A DNA stretch of 64,000 bases from Symbiodinium natans (taxonomy: Eukaryota > Sar > Dinophyceae > Suessiales > Symbiodiniaceae), in assembly GCA_905221605.1 (NCBI GenBank), contig CAJNDS010000388.1:1-64000 (forward strand), written 5' to 3'. The translations under genes were made by a program, and so were the position numbers. Within the stretch, counting starts at the first letter, position 1. Each line of letters starts with the position of its first letter. The notes beneath the pieces were generated by a model that was not told the DNA's origin, did no database searches, and saw only the letters and a list, made by a program, of their open reading frames with translations. Shown here in pieces: positions 30,152 to 40,699 of this stretch.

Positions 30152-30929
30152 TCATTAGTGTTTGTTGCTGTTACATGTCCTCCAAGTCCTCAATATGATG
30201 CGCTGACTAGACTTAGGCACTCTCATTGGGACTGGATGCGGATGGGATCATGTGCGAGTGTAGCTCCCGAATGCCTCGCGAAGACGTCTTGTTTGAAGGG
30301 TTGGCGGATGTTGGGGGGTTTGGAGTTGGGATGTTCTCCCTTATGCTGCAATGCCTGCGCCCGGTACTTGCGGAAAGTCACACGGCAAATCACGGCAAAG
30401 GTTTTGGGTTTAGGGTTTAGGGTTTAGGGATCAGGGGCGTCGGGGCGTAAGTCGCAATTTTTGAAGAAAATCTCATGTCGCGTGTCTCCGTGTGTGTTGC
30501 CGTGTCTTGCGTATGTCGTCCTTCGAGTCGTGTCTCGCCTCGTGTCGCAGGGCCTCAAGTCATGCCTTGTGTCTCCTGTGTCGTTCTCTTGAGTTGTACC
30601 TGTGTCAGAGCTTCAACCTGCATGATTCAAATCGTAAAATTCTCCTTCCGAACAAACTTTTCCGCCAAGAACAGGCAGCAAACTCCAGTCCTTTTGCCCT
30701 GCATTCACGAACCGCAAATCTCGATGCTGTAACCTAGACTCGGAAGCAACCACAATCAACCGAAACCCGCGAAGCACATCATGAACTCTTGTCGCCAAAA
30801 ACCCACACAGGGGTTTAGGGCCGAGGGTATCCCTACAACTCTGAACCCTGAACCCTAAGTACCCTAAACCCATCTTGTACTACTGTCGGCGCCCCTCCAA
30901 GAAGCCCTGTAAAGCTTGGCACAGCCCAG
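30152..30929. other. intron-like spacer
   Basis: Includes a TTTAGGG tract (30405-30430) and a region rich in GTGTCTCCTGTGTC-type words (30475-30600). Short open frames at 30226-30420 cannot be assigned. Confidence 0.4.
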
Positions 30930-30980
30930 GGCGCAAAGCGGCGGCGGGGACCTCGAAACGCACCTGAAGTTCTATGGGGA
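30930..30980 (+). CDS. island C7 (weak)
   Basis: Acceptor GGCACAGCCCAG. Reads AQSGGGDLETHLKFYG. Confidence 0.35.
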
Positions 30981-31452
30981 TTGTGTTAGGATTTCAGGGC
31001 GTTAGGGTTTTAAGTTTTTGGGTGGTGTTAGGTATTTTTGGGGGGTTTTAGGTTTTTTCTTAGAGTTTTTTTCGGAGATTTAGGGTTTGTCCGGGTTTTC
31101 GGGTTGTAGGGTTTAGGGTGTTAATGCTCAGGGCTGTGTGTTGCTGATGCATATGCTGCGTCTTTCTCTTGTTGGCTTGAAGAGGATTATATCTATGTAC
31201 ATTTTCATTGGTTGTCAAGGGGTCAACCTGCACTGAGTGAGTGTACATGATAGTCGGCTCGAACTTGTTAAGGGGCATCCGTGCTCAATGATATCGTGTT
31301 ATGTTCGGTCATAGTGTGTGCGTGTAGAATATGTTTCCTTGCGAATATTGCTGCGGGTATATATTGGGTGTCCTTTTGGGTGTACTCAGAACAAATAACC
31401 CTACTTCTTACGGGTTCAGGGCTTGTGGGTGTTCAGGGCTTGCAACTTTGAG

Positions 31453-31490
31453 AGCACAAGCCGCCCAAAAGTCGGAGCATGGCGTTGCAG
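31453..31490 (+). CDS. island C8 with canonical GTAAGA donor
   Basis: Acceptor CAACTTTGAG; donor GTTGCAG before GTAAGAT. A frame reads AQAAQKSEHGVA. The textbook donor supports + strand transcription of this region. Confidence 0.45.
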
Positions 31491-31972
31491 GTAAGATTTT
31501 GGACTTCTGGCCTTCCACAGCCGAAAAAGGTTTTGAGTGTTGATAAGGGTTCATGTCCCATATGGGCCACTGTAGCTAAGGTACTTTGGCTGTTTAAGGT
31601 TTAGGGTTTTGGCTTCGAAGTTGCCTTTCTTGCCTCAGTTTCCAGGAGCCATCATTTTCAGATACGCTGCGCGAAATTGTTTGGTTGGATGTGCGTAACC
31701 CCTGCGCCCTTTGAACTGAAAACCGTAGACCAAACCCCAACCTGTAAACCCTATGTACGGCCCCGCCCCCCCCCCCCCCGTTTCCCCCCGCGCCACCGAC
31801 CCTAAACCCAGCATACCCCAAAGCTTAACGCCCGCGACCCCGCAACCCTCCAGATTTTGGCCCTGTTTCGTAGGCCCAGCGTTCGAAAGCCCAGCTGCAC
31901 TCTAGGCCCCGGACCCCAAACCCTGAACCCTAAACCCTAAACCCTAAACCCTGAACCCCCCCTAAGCCGGAG

Positions 31973-32036
31973 ATGCGATACGAAGGCCTCGGCCATGAAG
32001 TCCCTGTCTGACCGGGTGACCGAGATGGCCATGGAG
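31973..32036 (+). CDS. coiled-coil island C10
   Basis: Reads DTKASAMKSLSDRVTEMAME. Ending at GAG before GCATCT (GC donor) avoids the in-frame TGA four bases later, which lies in the intron if that donor is right. Confidence 0.5.
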
Positions 32037-32295
32037 GCATCTTGAAAGTGGGGTTTAGGGTTTAGGGTTTAGGGATTAGGGATTAGGGTTTGGGGGGCTG
32101 CGTGGCCCGCAACCTTTGTGCCATCCTTTACCGCAAGTGCGTGTGAAGCCCTTGTGACATTCCAAGGAACGACAGTACCTTGGTCTCTGCTCCCCTGTCA
32201 AGCGCAACACAATTCCTAAACGCTAAACCCTAAACCTTCAACGTCCCTTCAACCTTGCCACGTCCTTAAATCCTATATCCCATACTCTCCGGCAG

Positions 32296-32380
32296 GCCCA
32301 CACGCAAAGCACTCGCCACCAGATGGCGCTGGATGAGCACACCGGGCACATCGGCCAGGGGCTTGGTCACGCAGTGTATG
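32296..32380 (+). CDS. island C11
   Basis: Acceptor CTCTCCGGCAG and donor GTATG before GTCAAG. Reads AHTQSTRHQMALDEHTGHIG then QGLGHAVY. Confidence 0.5.
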
Positions 32381-32471
32381 GTCAAGAAGTTTCATAAACT
32401 CTAAACCCCAAACCCTAAGGCCTAAGGGGGAAGGCTAGCAATCATGGCTACGTATGCCAGCAGTGATGGCA

Positions 32472-32550
32472 GGCAACGAGAGATGCCGCCAAGTAGCAAT
32501 GGCAAGAACCACAAGAACAGTAAGACTGCATGCTCGGAGGCGTTTAGGGT
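32472..32550 (+). CDS. island (weak)
   Basis: After GATGGCAG reads QREMPPSSNGKNHKNSKTAC and ends GGAGGCG before TTTAGGG. Confidence 0.35.
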
Positions 32551-32730
32551 TTAGGGTTTAGGGTCTCGCTTGAGCTCGCATCGCCTGGAAGACTGTACAC
32601 ATCGGGATTGCCTCACACTGCACGACGACTCCTCCTCTCAGCAGCATCAAGAATGACCTCGGGTGTTGAACCCTCAACCCCAGCCCCAACCCCTGCTTAA
32701 ACCATAACCCAAAGCCCTGGACCCTCGCAG

Positions 32731-32795
32731 GAGCACTGGAAAAGGAGACCCAAAAGTTGGAGCGCCAGTATGAGATCGAGCGCCCGGGGCTCGGC
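32731..32795 (+). CDS. coiled-coil island C12
   Basis: Acceptor GACCCTCGCAG. Reads ALEKETQKLERQYEIERPGL, a strongly charged heptad peptide. Confidence 0.55.
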
Positions 32796-32891
32796 AAAGT
32801 TGGTTTCTGAGCTTGCCCACAACTTGAGTTCAAGAGAGCCAATGGCGAGAGGTACATACATGCGTATATCTCATAGAGCGAGATATAGACA

Positions 32892-32916
32892 GAGAGAGAG
32901 AGAGAGAGAGAGAGCA
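32892..32916. repeat. GA microsatellite
   Basis: (AG)n run in an intron-like spacer. Confidence 0.9.
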
Positions 32917-33154
32917 AAGAAACACATCAAAACAAAAAAGTTCAAAAAGCAATGCAACATTTTTCAGATCACTGCTATTCTCGGACTGACATGGCCCACA
33001 GCTACGAGAAGCTGCTTGGCATTTTCGCGGTGCATGCTGGGGTTGATGTACATGGTAGACTCTCTTGTTGGTCAAACAGCAGCCCCCACAAGAGCGAAGA
33101 CCCTCTAATAAGTCCCATTGGAAGAGCTCTTCCTTCAGTCATTTGGTTTACGAC

Positions 33155-33240
33155 AGTGGGGGCCCCCGAATATAGATCCCCAAATAGTAAGGTCCCTTCC
33201 AATCAGGACCCCAAGAAAGTGCCCCTAATTTCGGGAACCC
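33155..33240. repeat. ~80-bp dispersed repeat, copy 1
   Basis: Contains CCCCAAATAGTAAGG, GGACCCCAAGAAAG and GCCCCTAATTTCGGGAACCC. A diverged copy is at 33750-33830. Confidence 0.7.
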
Positions 33241-33291
33241 CCCCATGTTTCTGCGCAATGAAACGTTCCGGTCCTTGATTTGGGTTTCCAG

Positions 33292-33345
33292 GCTCTCGCA
33301 CCTCCAACTGCATTGTTGCTCTGGAGAAGGCCGCCGACTCAATCC
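33292..33345 (+). CDS. island C13
   Basis: Acceptor TTGGGTTTCCAG. Reads SRTSNCIVALEKAADSI. Confidence 0.45.
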
Positions 33346-33559
33346 TTTTCGGGAGTTTCTAGTCCTTGTCTTATGTTGTCTTCACGCGCTCGTGTACGTG
33401 TGCTCTAGGATTGGGGTTCCTTCAATAAGGATTCTACTATGTTTTTGTTGGGGGGGGGGGGGGGGTTATATTAAGGGAGTAAAGTCCTGTGGGGCGTGCC
33501 TCAAAGCTGAGCCGGCTTGAGCTGCTCCACGCACTGTAACCCCGTGGAAGTAGCTTACG

Positions 33560-33722
33560 CTCGGAAAGGACTCTGAAGCTTGCCCAAAGTCTTTACGGCA
33601 AGCGCGCCCCTCAGCTGCTTGAGGAACTGGCGACCAAGACGAGTTCCGCTGAAAGCGATGCTACCAATGCTCGGCTTTCCACTGCCACGGCGGCCATCCA
33701 GAGGCGCGACTGCAACAGTAAT
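33560..33722 (+). CDS. coiled-coil island C14
   Basis: Longest island of the series. Reads LKLAQSLYGKRAPQLLEELA then TKTSSAESDATNARLSTATA and AIQRRDC. Open over more than 160 nt with GC-rich codons; boundaries are not settled. Confidence 0.55.
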
Positions 33723-33749
33723 CGGCAATATGGTTTGCGAAAACCAGGG

Positions 33750-33830
33750 ACACTTCATCTGGACCCCCAAATAGCAGGATGCCTTATAAGAAGGGCCTCA
33801 AGAAAGGTACCCCTAATTTCGGAAACCCAT
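33750..33830. repeat. ~80-bp dispersed repeat, copy 2
   Basis: CCCCCAAATAGCAGGATGCC, GGGCCTCAAGAAAGG and ACCCCTAATTTCGGAAACCC match 33155-33240 in order and orientation. Confidence 0.7.
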
Positions 33831-33911
33831 GTCTTGCACGTTGCAGTAGCTAGCGTTGCGTCCACACGTGCAGCATTGCTGAACAGCCTAAGCATCCCTG
33901 AACAGCACTGA

Positions 33912-34002
33912 CGGCTGCGCCGCCGACGAAAGGTTGGAGACGATCGCAACCACCAAAGTGTCCTCCGACACCTTCGAGAAGTTACAGGCGGACCTGCTGT
34001 AG
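33912..34002 (+). CDS. coiled-coil island C15
   Basis: Reads ADERLETIATTKVSSDTFEK then LQADLL, followed by TAG. Confidence 0.5.
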
Positions 34003-34148
34003 GATGATTGGAGCTGCTGGTGCTCTAACACCATCAGGGCAGTTCCCACAAACTAGGGCCCCCATTCGGCTGGGCCCAAATGCTAGGAACCCTACGTAAG
34101 CCCGGAACCCTGAACCCCCAAAATAGTTTGAAACACCCCTTGATCAGG

Positions 34149-34183
34149 ATGCGTTCGGAGATCTTCGGGTCCTTTGCAAACAA
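34149..34183 (+). CDS. island C16
   Basis: Acceptor CCTTGATCAG; reads MRSEIFGSFANK; ends AACAAG directly before GGTTTAGGG. Confidence 0.4.
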
Positions 34184-34878
34184 GGGTTTAGGGTTTAGGG
34201 TTTGGGGTTTGGGGTTTTGGGTTTTGGGTTTCAGGCATCACAGCGTGACACTGCGTCATAGCACGCAGCCCGGCAGAGAGTGAGCTTCACTGACATGCTG
34301 GATTACGAATCCCCCTTCCAGCTTTGTACCCTCAGTTGTGAACCCTACCTATAAACCCTAAACCCATAAACCCTAAACCCCCAGGCCCACAAGGCCCCTT
34401 GAACCCAAACTCAGGCCCTTTGAGGCCCCTTTAAGCCCCTTCAAAGCCTCTCAAGTTGCCAGGGGCGCATTGACCAGATGGAGGCGAGAGAATTCAGAGT
34501 CTGATGTGGAGGGGGGGGAGGGGGGTGTTCGACGTCAATCATGGACGTTTCTCAGGGTTGTAATTAGGGTTTAGAGTTTTGGCTTTTGGGCTTTAGGAAT
34601 CGGCCAGCGAAATCTCTAAAGAGCATCTTAGAATGAAGTCCCCCGAGAATGGACCATAAGACTGAGTTTTGAGCGTCACTTGCCGTGTGGGGCTGACTTT
34701 GGGAGTCGGTCACCCTAAACCCTAAACCCGGCTGAGTTTGGGAGGCCTTTGCGGGCTGTTCTCCAAAAGTAGAGGTTTTAGTTTAGGCCTCGATGACAGG
34801 GTTTAGGGGTTAGAGTTATAGGGTTTAGGGTTCAGGGTTCAGGGTTTTAGGGTTTAGGGTTTAGGGTGTCTGATGCAG

Positions 34879-34968
34879 GTGACAATGATCAGGAAAGCCG
34901 ATAGCGAGACGCTTGGCAAGGCGGCGCAGCAAGTGACGGAGCAGGCGCGGTGCCGGCAAATCCTTGTC
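34879..34968 (+). CDS. coiled-coil island C17
   Basis: Acceptor TGTCTGATGCAG. Reads VTMIRKADSETLGKAAQQVT then EQARCRQI. Confidence 0.55.
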
Positions 34969-34989
34969 GGAACTTGTCTGAACCCCTCA

Positions 34990-35784
34990 ACCCTGAACCC
35001 TTTTGGGGGTTTAGGGTTTTGGGATTTGGGTTTAGGGTTTAGGGTTTAGGGTTTAGGGCTGAGGGTTTAGGTTTAGGGTTTAAATCCTAAGCGGGTTTAA
35101 ACCCGAAGCCCCTCAACCCCTCAATCCCTAAACCTCTACACTCTATGTGACCCTAGCAACCCCAGAGGCAACCCCTTAACCTTGCGTAGCACCTCCCGAA
35201 CTTCTTTTAACCCGAAGGACCCCCACACCCCAAGAAGCATTGCCTAAAATTTAAAACCCTACTATTTGCTTAAGGACCCCAGATAAAGCAAAAGATTGTA
35301 ATCTCTATATTACCCTTTAAGGAAGCTATGAAGAACAAACGCAACTAGTACAACCCTAGAGTTCTACCCCCCCTAAAGCCCCATAAGCCCTCCGTTCTCT
35401 TCGCAGAACCAGCTACACCCTCAGACCCCGTTATCAATAAACCTAAAACCCCTAAGACCTAAGACCCCCTAGATTCAGACCCTTAAAATCCTGAGGACCC
35501 CTAAAGCCCCCAAAGCCTTGTAACTCGTACACCCACCCCAACGTCCCGATTTCCCAAATAAACCGTAAAGCCCTGAAGCCCACCCCCCACCCCCCAAAGA
35601 ATCCAAAGCCCCAAAACCCCCAAAAGCCGTGAAAAAATGCCCCGAGAATGCCCTGAAACCCCAAGCAGCAAACCCCCCAAAGTCTGCAAGATCGCAAGAC
35701 TCTAAACCCTAAACCCCAAACGCCAACCCCTAAACCCTAATCCCCAAACCCCAAACCCTAAACCCTAAGCAGATGTAGCTCCAG
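34990..35784. other. intron-like spacer
   Basis: TTTAGGG tract (35025-35085), CCCTAAA-like degenerate sequence and half of the TATTTGCTTAAG foldback family (35250-35335). Open frames of 62-81 codons on the - strand are low-complexity artefacts of CCCCAAAGCC-type repeats. Confidence 0.5.
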
Positions 35785-35867
35785 ACGGGAAGATGCTAAC
35801 CCAGGCCAGGCAGCTCGAGTCTGTCGCGAGCACCATGCGCGACCAGGGCTCCAAGTTGGAGGTGCCC
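35785..35867 (+). CDS. coiled-coil island C18
   Basis: Acceptor TAGCTCCAG, donor GGAG before GTGCCC. Reads GKMLTQARQLESVASTMRDQ then GSKLE. Confidence 0.6.
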
Positions 35868-35959
35868 TTTGAGTTGTTTTTCCCCACCCTCGGTGTGGGG
35901 TTGTTGGACTTTAATCTCAACTCTTCTCCTCGCCCGGAACTCTTCTCGCCCGGTCTACT

Positions 35960-36160
35960 CCTCGCTCATCCCTGGAGTGCCCAACCCCAAAGTGTCCCTG
36001 GAGTGCTCCAGAGTCTCCCTGGAGTGCCCAGCCTTAGAGTCTCCCTGAAGTGCTCAGAGTGTCCCCGCAGTGCCCAGCCCAAAGTCTCCCACACTGCCCA
36101 TCCCTGGAGTGCCCAACCCCAGAGTGTCCCCGGAGTGCCCAGCCCCAGAGTATCTCTACC
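35960..36160. repeat. GGAGTGCCCAGCC minisatellite
   Basis: About eight units of roughly 22-28 bp with GTCCCTGGAGTGCCCA core. A 143-codon open frame over it is a repeat artefact beyond the C18 part. Confidence 0.8.
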
Positions 36161-36758
36161 AAGAGAGGGTGGGGATGTTCGAAGTCAATTAATTTATAGA
36201 GTGTATAGAGTTTGTAGGGTTTAGGGTTCAGGGATAGGGTTTAGGGGTTATAAGGTGTATAGGATTTAGAGGGTTTATAGGCTTTGGAGAGTTAGTGATA
36301 GGGTTTTTAGTTTGCATAGGGTGTATAGGATTTATAGAGTTTGCAGGTTGATAGGGCGTGTAGGATTTTGAGGGTGTTCAGTTTCTATAGGGTTCATAGG
36401 GGTTTAACGGGTGCATAGAGTTTAGGATGGAGTGTGTATGCTGTCAAGAGTGTACTAGGTCTTGCTCTTGAAGTCTGGGTTTTGAGGTAGAGGCACTGTT
36501 GAGGATTTGGGTATTAGGCTCACCATGGGCATTGAGTGGTGGGCCCTGCGTTTCAAGGCTTTTGGACTAGTTAACTCGACGTACAATACACCCCTAAGCG
36601 CTCAGACCGCACGGCACCAAACACCCCTGGAGAGCCGAACTCAAACCCTAAACCCTAAACCCTAAACCCTAAGCCCTAAACAGACCCCTGCAAACCCGCA
36701 CAAGAGCCCGTCTCCCTGAAAGCCCTGAGCCCCAAACCCCAACCCCCTCAGCGGTCAG

Positions 36759-36836
36759 GTTCTCGACGGCCGCACAGAGACCCTGAAAGAGCAGCTGCTA
36801 CACAAAGCCGAGTCCACCAATGTGGACACCCTGGAG
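36759..36836 (+). CDS. coiled-coil island C19
   Basis: Acceptor CAGCGGTCAG. Reads VLDGRTETLKEQLLHKAEST then NVDTLE, followed by a GGTGTT donor. Confidence 0.6.
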
Positions 36837-37165
36837 GGTGTTGGGCACGAGGGTAGAAGGATAGAAGGGTAGAAGGGCATACGAGGTGTGGGGTATAGTG
36901 TTTGGGGGTTTAGTTTTTGGCTTTGGGATTTTCCCGCTTTACTAACAGTCCTTAATAGGATTGTAATTGCGGGTACCAGAATCCTTTTTTAGGAGTATAA
37001 GGGGAGCATCCCAATTTTGGCTTCGAAGGTAGTTTTCTTGTAGTGACTGTGTGGGGCCAGGTTTATACTAGCGAGGAACATGGACCCACAGGGGAGAGTT
37101 CAGGGGTCGCCCGTCTCGGGCCTAAGCCCTAAACCCCAAACCCTAAACCCTCAACCCTAAACCCC

Positions 37166-37251
37166 ATGCCCTGGATTCGTGAGGTCTACACTGTCGATGG
37201 GGTGGATGGAATGCTGCGTGCCTACTACAGCCTGCACCTCAGGGCTCTCTA
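37166..37251 (+). CDS. island with stop (weak)
   Basis: Reads MPWIREVYTVDGVDGMLRAY then YSLHLRAL and TAA. Could be a terminal exon or chance. Confidence 0.3.
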
Positions 37252-37791
37252 ACATCAGCTCCAGGCCCGTAAGCTCCTTCTCGGTGGAGAATTACCCTAG
37301 CCCTAAACCCTAAACCCTAAAACCCGGAGAATCCCTTGAAGGCGTGAAGGTACCTACTTCCCGAAAAGGCCCTTAGAAGAACTTGTATGGTAAGGGCCAG
37401 ATGAAGCCACAAGCCAAGCCCCAGTTCTTCATTTAGCCACTGGCCATTGCATGAGTTCTCCTCTTCAAACCATTCCCCCTGACTCAGATCGTGAAGAGAT
37501 GGATGCGCTGCTGCCAGCACCTCAAAAGATCAGAGTGATTCTGAGTAATTCTTCTCTTGTTGCATAGGGTTCCATGGTGTGATCCCCCAAAGCCCTAAAC
37601 CCCTGAACCCCCTAAACGCCCCTACAACCACTAAAGCTCCTAAAGCCCCTAAACCCCATAAAGCCCCTAAACTCCCTGAACCCTCCCAAAGCCCCTAAAG
37701 CCCCGAAAAGCCCCTAAAGGCCCTTAAGCCCCCCTAGAAGCCCCTAAACGCCCCCTAAAACCCGAAAGATCTCACGGCTTTCAGAGTCAGG

Positions 37792-37885
37792 TCGCGTGTT
37801 TGGTGGCGCCTCGGTGATGTTGCGAAGGCGCCTGTCTCTGGCCCGCGGCCGCCAACAAGGCCGGCCTCGCAATCACGTGATCACG
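37792..37885 (+). CDS. island (weak)
   Basis: Acceptor TTTCAGAGTCAG. Open frame RVFGGASVMLRRRLSLARGR and on. Arg-rich; no family recognised. Confidence 0.3.
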
Positions 37886-37989
37886 TTATGGCGATGGTCA
37901 TGTCTCTAGGTGCTTTGTTTTGTGGTTTTAAGTGGTTGTGGCATAGCCATATTACAGTGATGTTACAGCTATAGCTATAACATTATATA

Positions 37990-38325
37990 CATACAGACAT
38001 AAATTATATATATATATGTGTGTATATATATGTATGCATACATATGTGTGTATGGCCATGGAGTTCCCGCGTTCTCGCTTTCTTTGTATCGTAGCCATGT
38101 TTTGGTTATGTTGTAGTTGTAACTACATAGCTACATAGCTACATATATACATGAAATATAATATAGTATAATATAATATAGTAGAATTCAATATAGTATA
38201 ATATAATATAGAATTGTATTTTGTTATATTATATCGTATTATATCATATTATGTTATACTATATATTGTTGTATTACATTATGTTATTTTATTATATTCT
38301 ATTCTGTTATATACATATAATTATG
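37990..38325. repeat. AT-rich microsatellite block (TATA, ATAATATAGT)
   Basis: TATATATGTG repeats to 38050, then ATAATATAGTATAATATA-type repeats to about 38320. No gene. Confidence 0.85.
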
Positions 38326-38700
38326 TGTAGACGTCTTCGTTACACTGTAGGTCTTGCTGACCCAAGTACCTTGCCCCCCCCCCCCCCCCCGGCACTCCCC
38401 CGCCCTCGTGCCGGAGGTGAGAGGAGGGAGGATGAGAAATGAGAAGCCTGGCAGAGTGGGGGCCTGAAAGCCTTGGAGGGGTTTAGGGTATAGGGTTTAG
38501 GGTTTAGGGTTTAGGGTTTAGGGCCCAGGGTTTTGGGTCGCGCCTCCCAAAAACTCCCTCAAGCCTTGGAATGGTAGAAGACGATTTGAATCTAAACCCT
38601 CTGAATTCAAAAGTCCTAAACCCCAAGCCCGTTTAAGCCCCAAACTCTGAACTCTTCAAACCCTAAACCTGAGACCCTAAAGAAACCCTTTACCTTCAAC

Positions 38701-38769
38701 AGCTAAGGCGCTGGTTGAAAGACTGCGTGCATTCCACAGCTGGCCCCTGCCTTACTTGGAGAAGGTTTA
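38701..38769 (+). CDS. island C20
   Basis: Acceptor TACCTTCAACAG. Reads AKALVERLRAFHSWPLPYLE and ends GAGAAG before GTTTATGG. Confidence 0.4.
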
Positions 38770-39242
38770 TGGCTTAGGGTTTCATCGGTTCGTGAGGGTA
38801 AGCTTTGAGACTTTGGATGGCTTGCACGACATACTTGAGGATAGAAGGGCTTCTGGTCTTATAGTCTTATCGTAGAGCTTCCTAAGGGCTTAAAACTCGG
38901 GTCCCTTTTTGTAAATGTCCTGTTTACAAAAGCAAGCAAGGCTTCCCACCACCTCCCTCTGGGTAAGGGCGGGAGATTTGGGCGGTTCAATCCCTCAACC
39001 TTAGACCCTAATCCCTGAACGGGTTTAGGGTTTAGGCTTTAGGGTTTAGGGTTTACGGTTTAACACGAGAAGAATGCAACGTATCCCCACAGGCCGACTC
39101 AGGTGTCCAGGTTCTGGGTCCGGGGCCTTGAACTCCCCTAAACCCTAAACCCTAAACCCTAAACCCTAAACCCTAAACCCTAAACCCTAAACCCTAAACC
39201 CTAAACCCTAAACCCTAGCTCAGTGCCCCGGCAACGCGCAGG

Positions 39243-39332
39243 TGGGAGCATGGCCGGTCTGTTCCGAGCTTGGCACTTCCGGAGCTTTCCTGACCAGAAA
39301 ACCGAAATCCCCAAAGCGTTTGCCTTTGCTGA
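39243..39332 (+). CDS. island C21
   Basis: Acceptor CAACGCGCAG. Reads MAGLFRAWHFRSFPDQKTEI and PKAFAFAE; ends GCTGAG immediately before GGTTTAGGG of a 12-copy tract; preceded by a CCCTAAA tract. Confidence 0.4.
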
Positions 39333-39448
39333 GGGTTTAGGGTTTAGGGTTTAGGGTTTAGGGTTTAGGGTTTAGGGTTTAGGGTTTAGGGTTTAGGGTT
39401 TAGGGTTTAGGGTTAGGGTCTCAAACCCGCTTCGAGCTCATTCATAGT

Positions 39449-39555
39449 GAAGCTCAGCATCCATTCCGCCGAGGTCGCAGCTTGGCGAGAGGCCCCTGGC
39501 AAGCCAACACGGGAAAGAATCGTTAAAGCGACTCCGGCTTTCCAACCGGATGCCG
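39449..39555 (+). CDS. island C22
   Basis: Acceptor AGCTCATTCATAG. One frame open over 107 nt: KLSIHSAEVAAWREAPGKPT then RERIVKATPAFQPDA. Ends GATGCCGG at GTTTAGGGG. Confidence 0.45.
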
Positions 39556-39664
39556 GGTTTAGGGGTTTTAGGGTTTAGGGGTTTAGGGTTTAGGGTTTAA
39601 GGGTTTAGGCTTTAGGGCTCAGGGCTTACCCCAATTTCCCTCGACGCACCCTTGCGGCCTTGCG

Positions 39665-39835
39665 TGTGATGACTCTGTTCGCAGAAGTGTATGCCAAAGT
39701 TCTTATTTGGGGTTGTTTTAACGCTAAAAAACCCCCAAATTCGCAAAAGTGTATGGAAAAGTTCTTATTTGGGGCTTTTTCAACGTTAAAAAACCCCAAA
39801 TTCGCGAAGAAGTGTATGCAAAAGCTCTTATTCCC
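39665..39835. repeat. ~65-bp tandem repeat, 2-3 units
   Basis: GTGTATGCAAAAGTTCTTATT followed by GGGG and TTTTTCAACGTTAAAAAACCCC recurs with small changes. Confidence 0.7.
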
Positions 39836-40232
39836 GGATGAAGGCAACAAAGCAAGAAGCTTTCTTGCCTTGTCGGGCACGGCTCCTGCCGCGGCACAGA
39901 GTGCCTAGCTGAGGACCTTCTGGAGCCCGAAGGGCTCTGTGATAGAAGCAACACTTAGACGTGTTTATGTCATTATTTTGTTGTTATTTTGTGTGTTTTT
40001 TACTAGAACAATGGTGGTATTCTAAATCCATGAATGAAGGAAACTTGCAACTCCCAGACTTTCAAGAAGCATCTTCGACCCTCCTTCTCAGGGCAGTCCA
40101 ACGCCTCCCTTATCGGGACCTTGTTGGGTTCTTAGGGCCTGAAGAAGCCTAAACCCTAAACCCCAAACCCGAAACCCCAAACCCTAAACCCTGAGCCCTA
40201 AACCCTAAACCCAAAACCCTCAACCCCAGCTC

Positions 40233-40298
40233 AGAACCAAGTTGAGGGCCTCAGCCGTCTGAAGTTTGAGACCAGCTGTCTCACCCGCCGGGCAGCTG
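40233..40298 (+). CDS. island C23
   Basis: Acceptor CCCAGCTCAG; donor GCAGCTG before GTGACC region. Reads NQVEGLSRLKFETSCLTRRA. Confidence 0.45.
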
Positions 40299-40408
40299 GT
40301 GACCATTTCCTGGGACCGGCCAGAGCCTGAGGAGGGTTTAGAGGTCCTACAGGCTAAACCCTAAACCCTAAACCCAAAACCCTAAACCCTAAACCTTCTT
40401 CGGTTTTT

Positions 40409-40609
40409 TTGGGCTTCTTGCTCATAGAAATGAGGGTAGCTTCGGTGTTGAAAGGCTACCTTCAAGCAACTGTAAGGTTGGGCAGCGCACAGAACCACAG
40501 AGCCACAGTCGCAGCTTCAATTCTTCCTGTCACTCTCGACCAGGTGCGAAAGCTTTCCGCTGAAGTGGAGCCTTTGCACAAGACGTCCGGGGTGCGCTGG
40601 TCATCCTAA
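40409..40609 (+). CDS. island C24
   Basis: Open over 200 nt. The 3' part after CGACCAG reads VRKLSAEVEPLHKTSGVRW; the 5' part (MRVASVLKGYLQATVRLG) may be intron. Confidence 0.4.
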   Translation: MGFLLIEMRVASVLKGYLQATVRLGSAQNHRATVAASILPVTLDQVRKLSAEVEPLHKTSGVRWSS

Positions 40610-40650
40610 ACCCTAAACCCTAAACCCTAAACCCTAAACCCTAAACGCAG

Positions 40651-40678
40651 GAATCGAGGCTGCATGCCAAGGTTGAGG
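40651..40678 (+). CDS. island C25 (micro-exon)
   Basis: Acceptor CTAAACGCAG; ESRLHAKVE; donor GAGG before GTTTCTC. Confidence 0.35.
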
Positions 40679-40699
40679 GTTTCTCAGAGAGGGCCCTTC

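Noticed and set aside
35452-35697. Glycine- and phenylalanine-rich - strand frames
   Set aside because: Products of CCCCAAAGCC-like degenerate heptamers; low complexity.
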